Assembly: GCF_954871325.1 (NCBI RefSeq)
Contig: NC_088775.1
Location: forward strand, 74,253,561-74,317,560
Direction: 5' to 3'
DNA length: 64,000 nt
DNA from: Gordionus sp. m RMFG-2023
Lineage: Eukaryota > Nematomorpha > Gordioida > Chordodea > Parachordodidae
Position 1 is the first letter of the stretch, and every line of letters starts with the position of its first letter. Positions 44,001 to 56,000 of this stretch are shown one piece after another. The notes under the pieces were generated by a model. It saw only the letters and a list, made by a program, of their open reading frames with translations, was not told where the DNA came from and made no database searches. The position numbers were made by a program, and so were the translations under genes.

Positions 44001-47000
44001 TATCTTTTATTCTATTTTGGGTTTATTAATAGAATTCTTGAGACAATAATTTGTAGGTACATCCTGTTGCTGTTATGGGATCTACTATCGTTATTATTTG
44101 ATTAATCAACTATAAATTTTTCTCAATTGTGGGATAAGAGAAGGGTGGAGATCTAAAAATATATATATCTCCTCAGTAATTTCATTCTTTTTAGTACTGT
44201 GGTGGCTAACTACCAAAAATCACCATAAACACATGCTACGAATCCTTTAATATAGATAAAAAGCACATTATTGGCATTTGAGATAAAGTTAATTTTAAAA
44301 TCTTTTGCATATGAATATATCTTCCTAGTTCCTGGAATGGTTGAGCCAAATTGAATCTTTTTTATAATTTAACCTAGCTTCTAAATTGTATTGTTTGTTA
44401 GTTATATATGTAAAAATTACTGCGATGTTTTGTTGCAACATGATTTAAATCAACTAGTGTTAAAATGTGTCCAGAACTGGTGCGATGAAGACTTGAACAT
44501 GCTGCTAATCTTTTAAACGTCCCTCCAAGGCCGCCTCATGGACCTTTTCCATAGGGTGTAGCTGAAAAATGCATTCAGCTGCTACATAAAAATCTGATTA
44601 ATGATAACACAGATTTATAAAAAAAAATTCTGTTTTTTTATTGCACAGCTAAGTTGTCAGAGCAAATATTGGTAAAAATCCAGAACCTTAAATTAAAAAG
44701 GTTCCAATTAAAATCTAAATAAGCTTACCTTTTATATATTTTTTGAAGTAGACTTATGGCCCTTTTTAAAGAATGGATCACTGCATAGAGATTTCACTGG
44801 GAAAAATAGATTAGATTTTTACATAAAATTTGCAGTACTATATTATAAAAAAAAATTTAATAGTTAATGAAGACATATTTTTTTAAACTTTTTGTCAATT
44901 GGTTGGACAAATATATTTTTTTAAGAATCTCGGATCGTGATAAAAATAGGCGTAATGTAGGGCTCAGGTAAAACAGCTGTGAAATTTGGCTAAATTAAAC
45001 ATGAATAAATCCCCATACACATATACTAAATTTTTTTACTAAGCTTATTTCAAGATAAAAATTTAAATAAAATAAAATAAAAAACTATCGATTTTTATGA
45101 TTATACCGAAAATATCATCACTTGAAAAAATTCATTCCCAACAATGCTTACCCGGGAAATTTATAAAATTTATGACTATCATAAGTATTTTTATTTTAAA
45201 CGATATTTAATGAAATGACTACGCGATTTGACTTTGAAGTTTATATTTGGATCTAAGCTAGCGCTCTAAAATTTTGATTCTACAAATATATACAACAAAC
45301 TTACATGCTAAGTTTCGTTCATTTTTTCCGAAAATCTCATCTTTTTGATATATTTCACATGCGATGACCCCTATATTAGAGCCATGCTAGCTCATAACCC
45401 TGCTCTAAGCGGGCTATAACATGACATAATTTAATCCAGGTCGTGCAGAAGGTTTTTATTTTTTTAAATCAATTAATCAGTTGTAAAATCATATTGGATC
45501 ACTTAATCATTTACTTCGTTTACTGCTCAAATTTTCAATTTCCCTTTGAAACAATTTGTAAAGTGCAGCGATTTTTTATACTCGGATTCGATCTTTAAAA
45601 TTGGTTAAATGGTCGGCCTAAAATTTTGAGATGCTCTCTGATATAAATCTAAATATTTCTTATTTTACCATTTTCTGAAGGAAAAAATTGGCCCTTCCTT
45701 TTAAATGTTTAAATTATTGGTTACGGCCACCCTGATAATTGTGTTAAATAAAAATTATAAATAAATTACAATTTTTTTTATACATGAAGAAAAATTAAAA
45801 TATATGAAAATAATATCATTTTTAAAAATTGCACAATTTTAAAGACTTTTTGTTATCAAGTAAATAGTTAATCATTGATCTGCTTATCTCTAATTCTATT
45901 GTATTTCGTTTTCATGGCTCTTTTTTATTTGTATATCATGTGATTGTGGATAAGCAAGGATGCTTTAAAAATAAACTACCTGTCTGATCTTACTAAGCAG
46001 CCTAACATTTGTCTAAAACTTACTGGACCATTAATGACCGACACCGGCTCATTAAAGTTAGTTATCATACCATAACTCATCAATGATATTTATATCAGTG
46101 CATGTAGCATTATATTTCAAGGGCTTGCACTTTGCGAAATTATTACAGAACTGGCTGATGTCCTTAAACTAAAGCGTACACGGTTTTATTGTATTTATTT
46201 ACTTATAATTTTTTTAAAAAAATCCAAAATAATTTCTATTTTGTGACAATAAATAAAACGGACACTTGTAAACTTTGACTAAAAAAAATTTTCTTACAAA
46301 TCGTCAAATTAGACAAGTTATAACTTTAAAATATAATATATTTTCTTAAGGTCGATTCGCCCAATGACGGCTGTTCCCTTAGCTCTTCATCCTCTATGAG
46401 CTCGTCGATAAATTCATTGCGATCAGATTGCAGCAATGCTACCTCGTTCGTTCAACAGAACTTGTTCGATTTTTACGTAAATTTTATTTTTTTTAAATTC
46501 ACTTATAGTGCGCATAATATGAGCGTTTCAAATCCTGTGTTGCAAACGATAATTCATTTCAAATAGCATCGTGCAAATTGTTAAAATTACCGATTAGCCT
46601 TAGCAACTATATTAAAAAACCGCAAAAAGGTTTGCTTTTTTCATTCTTTATTTTGTTATATTATATAAAATAAATAACTTAAAATGGAATATTTAGAAAT
46701 TGAAGAAATACGATAATATAATTTTCAAAGACATTAAACGCTCAATTTGTACGCACTATTACATAAAACAAATTTTTTTAGATTTTACTAATCTAATATA
46801 TATAATCTCCATGATCAAAACATGATCGTTTTCGTATCATCATAAGGCAGGGATGTACATTTGACCTGTTAAATACGATTCGGTCAATATACCGGTCTAA
46901 AAGGGTATGTTTTTTACGCCTGTATTAATTTTATTTTGTGTATATATAATATTACTAGTTGATAACCCATTAAGATGACGGGAATAAAAAAATCATGAAC

Positions 47001-50000
47001 TATTACAGGAAAATTTTTTTTGAGAACATTCAGTGAATTTTCAAAAATTTGGAGATAAATTCCATTAAATAAGGAGATTGAAAGTATTTCTTTTTTGCAT
47101 TATCTATATAAAAATAGCTGGTAGTAATTGAGGTATAGTTAATAGCCTGGATATCCTGATCAAACGCATGTCGCTGTAAAACATTTAGATTGGCTAACAT
47201 TATCATTGCGACATCTGCTTCTATTATTGGGTCATATAAATTAGATTGAGTGATAGGGTCAGGAGATGGAAGATTAAAATCGTTGCAATTGAACCCAGGA
47301 CAAATCTACACAGGTTAGAAGTATGGAGGATATTCCTCTTGTAGCAAAGGGTAAGACATTTTTTTGTTGTCCTCTAAGATAGTGAGTAGAGTATTATAAA
47401 TATATGTCGTCTTACCTGATCCACCAGGAGGATCTATATAGAAAAATCTAGTAGTAATTGAGGTATCGGCAATAGCCTGGATAACCTGATCAAAAGCATG
47501 TCGCTGTAAAGCATTAACTCCCTACATAAAGATTTTATGAAAAATATACGTTCACCATCGCAAAATATGGTAGTAAAAATTTTTTTTTTCTCAACCACAA
47601 TATGGGAACTTTGCAAATAGTTTAAAATCTATTTAACAATATCTTCCCATGCCAGAAAATTAACCTTCCTCACTAATCCTAAGTACTTATTATAAATTAG
47701 ATTTAACAAATAAATTTAAATTATATTTAGCCAATTGAAAAATAAACATTAATCTCATATTACCACCCCAAAATATGCCAGTATAAAATTTTTATCTCAA
47801 ACAATATTTGAACTCTGGAAATGTCATACAATACCAATTTATCAATATCTACCTACATTTTTAAATATTCTATATCTTAGAATCTCAAATAAATAAATAA
47901 AGTTTGCTTGGTTAATAAAGAAAATAATTACATCTGTTTAATTACTGTCTCTTATATGCTGGGGGGGGGAGGCTTTGGCAGATATACTATTATGTCCTGT
48001 TGTAGTCATTTCGTTATTAATATCAACATGTGAAATGCAGATTGAGTATGGGTTAGTTGAGACTTTAAAATTCTTTTCTGATAACCATAGGTAAGATCAA
48101 ACATGATTTAAATCTTGTGCCAACCTGGTGGTGATTTATTCTGTAATAATATATATATAAATTAAACATCTTTTTAATTACTGTATCCTATATTTTGGGG
48201 CCTTTGGCAGATGTACTAATAGTCCTGTTGTCTCAAATAATTAAATAGTTTGCTTAGTTAATAAAGAAAATAATTAAACATCTGTTTAATTACTGTCTCT
48301 TATATGCTGGGGCCTTTGGCAGATATACTATTATGTCCTGTTGTAATCATTTCGTTATTAATATCAACATGTGAAATGCAGATTGAGTATAGGTCAGTTG
48401 AGACTTTAAAATTATTTTCTGGTAACCAGAGGTAAGCTCAAACATGATTATAAGAGACAGTAATTAAACAGATGTTTAATTATTTTCTTTATTAACCAAG
48501 CAAACTTTATTTATTTATTTGAGATTCTAAGATATAGAATATTTAAAAATATAGGTAGATATTGATAAATTGGTATTGTATGACATTTCCAGAGTTAAAA
48601 TATTGTTTGAGATAAAAATTTTATACTGGCATATTTTGGGGTGGTAATATGAGATTAATGTTTATTTTTTAATTGGCTAAATATAATTTAAATTTATTTG
48701 TTAAATCTAATTTATAATAAGTACTTAGGATTAGTGAGGAAGGTTAATTTTCTGGCATGGAAAGATATTGATAAATAGGTATTTTAAACTATTTGCAAAG
48801 TTCCCATATTGTGGTTGAGAAAAAAAAAATTTTTACTACCATATTTTGCGATGGTGAACGTATATTTTTCATAAAATCTTTATGTAGGGAGTTAATGCTT
48901 TACAGCGACATGCTTTTGATCAGGTTATCCAGGCTATTGCCGATACCTCATTTACTACCAGATTTTTCTATATAGATCCTCCTGGTGGATCAGGTAAGAC
49001 GACATATATTTATAATACTCTACTACACTATCTTAGAGGACAACAAAAAAATGTCTTACCCTTTGCTACAAGAGGAATATCCTCCATACTTCTAACCTGT
49101 GTAGATTGTCCTGGGTTCAATTGCAACGATTTTAATCTTCCATCTCCTGACCCTATCACTCAATCTAATTTATATGACCCAATAATAGAAGCAGATGTCG
49201 CAATGATAATGTTAGCCAATCTAAATGTTTTACAGCGACATGCGTTTGATCAGGATATCCAGGCTATTAACGATACCTCAATTACTACCAGCTATTTTTA
49301 TATAGATAATGCAAAAAAGAAATACTTTCAATCTCCTTATTTAATGGAATTTATCTCCAAATTTTTGAAAATTCACTGAATGTTCTCAAAAAAAATTTTC
49401 CTGTAATAGTTCATGATTTTTTTATTCCCGTCATTCTTAATGGGTTATCAACTATATTATATATACACAAAATAAAATTAATACAGGCGTAAAAAACATA
49501 CCCTTTTAGACCGGTATATTGGCAAATGACAAAATTCTCAGGCACGGCTCAGTGAGAATTTAGTTAAGGCCCAGCCAGATTGAATTTAGTTAATGCCCAG
49601 CCCAGCTATTTTTATTGGGCCCGGGCCAGTTTCAATTTTTTTTACTAGAGTAGTTTGGTCTAGCCCAATTTTTTTAAACAAAAATTTATGTTCTTGAACC
49701 AAAATAAAAAAAAGACTATTTATAATCTTGGGGAGTGAATAAATTAAAAACACTATATTTTAATTATCAAATATATATACAAGAAAAAATTAACAAGGCC
49801 TGGCCGCTTCATTTTTTATCCAGCCTGCCCCAAATAAAATTCTTAAATATAAGTGCTTGGGCCTGATATTGCAGGCCACTGATGTTAATATACATAATAT
49901 CTAAGAATGTATTTATTATCACATATATATAATAATTTAATCTTACTAGATGAGGGTTTTGTAGGGCAATATCTGTTTAATAGATTTCAGAGACCTGCAG

Positions 50001-53000
50001 GCCCAGCACTTAATCGTAGCCAGGACACGGGCCTGATTTTAATTTTGTTAAATGTAGCCGGACCGGGCCTGAAAATATAAAATCGGGGTCGAGTCATGCA
50101 AATGATACCTGTGTAGGTCTCTGATATATTTAGTCATTTTGGAAGACATGTATCATTTCGCATCGTCACTCTTTAATTTTATTTTATATAAATTAATATT
50201 TTCATTTCATTTTCCCGATATAAAATATATTATATCGCTCTTTACTTTTTTATTTTTTCCGATCGACTAAGTATGCGTTCGATAATAACGTATGCAAAGC
50301 TCTCATCTAAAAATAATAAACTTTCTAGATAATAAATTACAAATAAAAAAGTAAAGAATGTAGGCGAAAAGATTTTTTATTCAGCGAATAAAGGCAATGT
50401 TTCTTAGATATTATGAAATTGCTACATCACCATGAGCTATGTCTAATTGCTTCATTCCCCTTAACATTGCTAGAAGAAGGAATAAATAAAATACTATAAA
50501 AATATTCCCGGCATAATAAAGGTAAAATTTTTATAAATACTGATGTTGACATTAGGAGACCGATGTGGTTAAATAAAAGCTTATTATATTTTTTTAGAAT
50601 TCTTCTTTCATATCTTTTTATTTTTTTTTATTTCTTCCTTCTTTTTCTCTCTTTTTGCTCAAAATCTATCTCCCACTTTCACACATTGGGGAGTGAACAT
50701 CAATGTCGACTAACGGGAGCTCTTATGTTCAAATGCGAGTAGTTAATTCGTAATGAGTCACAGAGTTTCAGTGTAAATATAATCGGAATGGACGAAATTT
50801 TTTGCCTCATACCTCGGTCATAGTACATTTTTGCTGTCCTGTATGGAGATCTATTGTCTCAAGTCGGATATCCAGACTAAACCGAAACTTTTGCAACCCT
50901 AATTTTTCATTTTTTTTTAGTGTTCTTATATTATAGTCGTTAGATATAAAAAGTAATTTGTATTCTATTTTAATAACGTTAAAACCCGTCAAATATAGGG
51001 GAATAATACATTTCTCCTTTATTTGATTATGGATGTCAGGATATCTTATATGAGGTGTGAATAAAAAATTTATTTTTATTTTGATGAAAATTTTGAGATG
51101 TTCTATTATTATATATGTTAGTGAAGTATATATTTGCAAAGAATAAGGTTGGTGACGATATGGTGCGAGGTTCGAGTCAGTAAAAATATATTTTATTAAC
51201 TCATTTCTTTTTCTTTTGTTAAGGTATTTATACATTTTCTGACATATAAATTAGAATATAAAACGAAATACAAAAAAGTAAAATAATATATAAAAAAGTA
51301 AGGTTACGCCGTTTATAAAATAAAATTAGATTATAACAAAATAATAAAAGTTCAAATGCAAAAAACAAAAAATAAGATAAAGGAATAACGCAACATTCTC
51401 CCTCTTCTGATAATTTCATCGGAGAAGTCATAGAGAGTTTGTTGTTCAAGTGGTTTATAATTTTGGTAATCAAGTTGTATCACAAATCATCATAACGTTG
51501 GCTTGTCCAATCGTTGGTTTGTATAAATCGATTTTGCACGTTGTTTTTTAATCACAAGCTTGATATCCATATAATTGTCTCCATTAATCATAGCTTGTTT
51601 GATCGTACTCAATTGTTAATTATCATTTTTCCAGTTGAATATTGGAATTTGGAATAAATCAGAATATGTAATTTGGAATAGTTGATCAAATCAAATATAT
51701 GAATAATATGCACGAATAAAATTTTGAATTTCGGAACAATAAAATATGTAATAAGGAATGATAATTTATGTAATAAGGAATGATATTTATGTAATAAGGA
51801 ATAAAATTTTAATCCAGAATAAGGAATGATAAATTATAATGATTATTATATTTTTTAGGTGTTAAGTTAATCATAGCGTTTTATACTTTTAGCGTTTTAC
51901 ATTTTTTACGTTTTACATTTTTTAGCGTTTCAATATTTAATTACTAGCGTTTTAATATTTTATTTATTTTTATTTATTTTCAAACTCCGAGGTTAAAATA
52001 TGCAAATATTATGCACATTTCCCTCTCTTAAAAAAAAAATTTAAATTTCACACCCTAATTTTAATTCAAAAAAAAAAAAAATTCTTCATAAGATAGTTTT
52101 GAAAATTCACCACATATATTTAAAATATATTTTTCTAAAATGAATGTTTTTTTACATAACTTTTTGTCTTCAAAGCTTTTAATTTCAAAAACTTTTTATC
52201 ATATTAAGTATTACTTATAAGGGTTATTTGAATCAATCATGTGATTTAAAAATTACATTTTAACATATTTAAAATTAAGTTTTATCTTCTTGTTTAGGAT
52301 TTTTAATATTTTTAATTATATTTAAGAATTCACCTTTAGGTTTATGTTAATTTACAACAATTGGTCATCATTCAAGAAATCAAAAAATATCAATATTATC
52401 CATTATGATTTTACATTTTGTAATTTTAAAAATTTATAAATGCCTTTATCCTGGCATAAAATTTTAATTTATAATACTTCTTACGTGGATTAGAATAATA
52501 AGTAACCATCATTGGTCTCACAAAATAGAATTCATAACCTATCGTTCAACTTCCATATCAGTTCTTCCTAGGTTGTCACATTAGGTTAGGTGCTGGCTAT
52601 TATATTCCAGTCCAACATCCAGAGCCGGGACACCATAAAGAAAGAAGCTTTTTGCATGAAAGAACGTACTAAGGTTTGATTCTTGGTCATCTCAGTAGTT
52701 TAGGTAGTCACAATAGATAAGGTAGTCATAATAGGTAGTCATAATAGGTAGTCATCTCCATAGGTTAAGCACAAGGTAGAGTCATAATAGGTAGTCATCT
52801 CCATAGGTTAAGCACAAGGTAGAGTCATAATAGGTAGTCATCTCCATAGGTTAAGCAATCAACACAATAGGTAGTCATATAAATAGAGTCATCTCAATGG
52901 ATTAAACAATCGTCACAATAGGTAGTCTAAATAGAGTCATCTCAATGGATTAAACAATCGTCACAATAGGTAGTCTAAATAGAGTCATCTCAATGGATTA

Positions 53001-56000
53001 AACAATCGTCACAATAGGTAGTCATATAAATAGAGTCATCTCAATGGATTAAGCAATCGTCATAGATTAGATGGTCATCTCAGCAGATTAGGTAGTCATC
53101 TTTTTCTAGTCCACCACCCAAAGGGCACCATGCAAAGAATATGGGTGGTGACTATATGGTGCGAGGTTCGAGTCAGTAAAAATATATTTTATTAACTCAT
53201 TTCTTTTTCTTTTGTTAAGGTATTTATACATTTTCTGACATATAAATTAGAATATAAAACGAAATACAAAAAAGTAAAATAATATATAAAAAAGTAAGGT
53301 TACGCCGTTTATAAAATAAAATTAGATTAACAAAATAATAAAAGTTCAAATGCAAAAAACAAAAAATAAGATAAAGGAATAACGCAACAATATTAATACA
53401 CCTTCATTATACAAATAAATGGATCATATTTGTAAATTTTCAATATAACTATATTTTATAATTTCTAATAAAATTGTCTTTAAGAGTGCCCTCTGCATTT
53501 GAATTCTGCTAGCTGAGGGGTTTGTATACTTTCTTAAAAAATTTATTTATGTGCACAATAAAAAATATTTTAGTCTTTATTTTTATACATTTGTATTTGT
53601 AATTTAATACCTAAAACATAAATATAATTCTCTGAGAAAGTATACAAACCCCTCATCTAGCAGGATTAATTATTTTAGACCTTAAATTCCAAATACAAAT
53701 GTAGAAATTATTTTTAATTGGGCAACTTAAAGACAATTTTATTAGAAATTATGTAATATAGACATATTTTTAAAATGTACAAGTATAATCTAATTATTTG
53801 TATAATGATACTAAATATATACTTCACTAATATATAAAAATAAAGGTAATTTTCATATTCACACTTAATATAAGAAAATTTGATTTCTGACATCCATAAT
53901 CAAATAAAGAGTAAAATTCTGATTTATTCATCCTCAAATAAAGGAGAAATATTTTATTCCCCGTCATTTTTGACGGGTTATCAGTATATACATAAAATAA
54001 TAACTTTTTGTTTGTTATACATTATTTATTCTTATATGAATTTTTGTGAAAAAATATGAATTGTATTTAATAAAATTATTAAAATATTTAGAAGCAGAAT
54101 CTGAAACCAGAAAAAAATTAAGAGTTTTTACCAGGGTTGCCAAATTCATTTAAACAAAAAGCAGGAGAATTTAGCCATATTTCATAAAAAAATAATTTTT
54201 ATTTTTATCAAGGTGATTATTTCTTTATTTAAATAAATATATCTAATATGCAACAATAAAATAAAGGAAGATAGATCATATTATCATATATTATTTTTAA
54301 TATAAAATTAATAGATATCATTTAAAAAATCAGTACATATTTTTATTTTCAAAAGATTTTATGTTATAATTAAATTTTTATTTTTTTATATATTTCTTAT
54401 AATCTTTAAAAGTATAATTTAAATTATGTTTGATCATTAATTCCGCTTTTAAAGCTGATATAAATAACCGATTACGATCTTTCCTGCAGAAATATTTTAT
54501 TAAACTAAATATGCGCTCTGAATCAGTTTGAACGTGGTAACGAGAATATAATTACATATTTTTTTCAAAATTTGGCGCAAATGTTCTTTGGAAAAAAAAG
54601 TACCATTTCTTTTAAATCGATATATTATTATTTTGCTTTATAAATGTATTTAAAGCAACGAATTCCTGAAATAATTTATCTCATTCGATATCTTTTGTAT
54701 TAAATTCAAACTTCATAAAACTTAGATTTTCCTATTTATTATTTGTAAATTCATATTTTTTTCTAAATATGAAAAAGATTGTTTTAAAGAATTTATTAGC
54801 TTCATTTTGAAATGATGCTATCTTATCATGATCATCACATTTTATAAGATTTTGTCTTGCAGACGAGCCATAAAAGTTGGGCTTTTAAAGTTGAAACTTT
54901 TTATTAATAAAAACATCTCCGCTCAATTGAATTTTTAGATTTCAATCACGTTGTTTAAGGTCGTTTCTATATTAATAACTAGGTCCAAATTAGCCTCGGC
55001 CAATAAATTTATTATCAAAAAATAATTTTAATATTGAATTGAAATTTTTTTGGGATAAAAAAATACGATTTAGCAATAAAAATTTTTTATTAAGTCATTC
55101 ATGAGCCGATTAATGATAGCCAACTTGTTGGAACAATTCCTAGAAGTTTGGACTCATTATCTTGAAAATCCATAATTTTAAAAAAAAAACATTTGTGGAT
55201 CTGCATAATTCGGCATAACATTTCATAATAATTATTTCTATCTATTGATAATGAAGCATACCCCTTTCTTCCCGCATTGTGAATTGTATAGCACAGGCAA
55301 CCAGTGTGGATAATATTTTCATTTAAAACTATAATTCTGTCATTACACTTTGCCTTTTTTCGAAATTCTCACTTGCGTTATCAGCATGAAATTACAATTT
55401 TCAAGGCTCTGTACAAGCCTAGAGACAATATCCTTCGAATTCTCCTAGTCCGATGAAAATATTTATAGAAGTTCTTGAAACACCTCTTTCTTTACCAAAA
55501 TAGCTCAACATAATTGGGAGTTTTTTAGTATTTTCATTATTTGATGCATCAGTTAATAAGTTAGATAAAATAAAAAAATTTCCTTCAAATCCTCTAAGAT
55601 GTGTTCTTTAGTTTCAGGATCCAGGATATTTAACACTATTTTTGAGGTTTTGTTCTTTTATATTTTATGCTTTTGCCATTTTTGAATCAGGAAAAAGTAT
55701 AGGCATAAGTTTCTGGTTAAGTTATATTTTATAAAAAAATTGGGAGAATAGCGTAAATAGACGGCGTGTTTTGGCGTAAACTAGAGTAAAAAATCAGGAA
55801 ATTACGCCAAAAGTCGGAGATCTAACCTAGTTCTGACTCCTCTCCTGAATATTTTGTAAAAAGGTATAAGTTCTGGGTTTCGGTTTTAAGGTTATCAGGG
55901 TTCATTGATTCAGTTTAATCTATTTTATGTTAAAAATTTGATTTGTTATCAAAAAAATGAATTAAACTTATTCATATCTCCCTGGGATTAATCGCCAACC

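Larger units (their letters stand above)
51135..53389 (-). mobile_element. Short non-autonomous LTR retrotransposon fossil (TRIM/LARD-like)
   Basis: Two direct repeats, 51135-51395 and 53131-53389, about 260 bp each, begin TG and end CA. A 5-bp target duplication ATATT lies at 51130-51134 and 53390-53394. Read on the - strand the LTR begins TGTTGCGTTATTCC. A primer-binding-site-like TGGTGCCCTTTGGGTGG follows one LTR, and a purine tract AGAAGAGGGAGAA precedes the other, which fixes orientation. The interior of about 1.7 kb has no recognisable gag or pol, so it is a non-autonomous fossil whose superfamily (Copia or Gypsy) cannot be told. The LTRs differ by about three substitutions and one small length difference, suggesting a fairly recent insertion. 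Confidence 0.85.
50981..53979. mobile_element. Fold-back element of about 0.74 kb, split by an LTR element
   Basis: Outside the inserted LTR element (51135-53389) the two flanks form one long imperfect palindrome. 50981-51134 pairs with about 53800-53979 (TTTATTTGATTATGGATGTC against GACATCCATAATCAAATAAA). 53395-53590 pairs with 53600-53780 (GAGGGGTTTGTATACTTTCT against AGAAAGTATACAAACCCCTC). The right end has a perfect hairpin, CCCGTCA-TTTT-TGACGGG (53960-53977). The same terminal motif occurs in the arms of the helicase palindrome, so the two elements are probably related. Confidence 0.75.

Noticed and set aside
47434-48975. Matching 60-codon frames (MQSSHIVVEKKKIFTTIF) in opposite orientation
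   Set aside because: They are the same piece of the palindrome arms read outside the helicase frame and have no family.
46885-49521. Considered as a Polinton or viral helicase remnant
   Set aside because: The readable helicase pieces match the Helitron/Pif1 type, and no capsid, protease or polymerase B piece accompanies them.
50807-51473. Two - strand frames of 142 and 81 codons
   Set aside because: They overlap the LTR and the fold-back terminus and consist of AT-driven residues. No domain was recognised.
52685-53098. AGTCAT repeats considered as an independent satellite
   Set aside because: They lie wholly inside the LTR element, between its two LTRs, so they belong to its interior.
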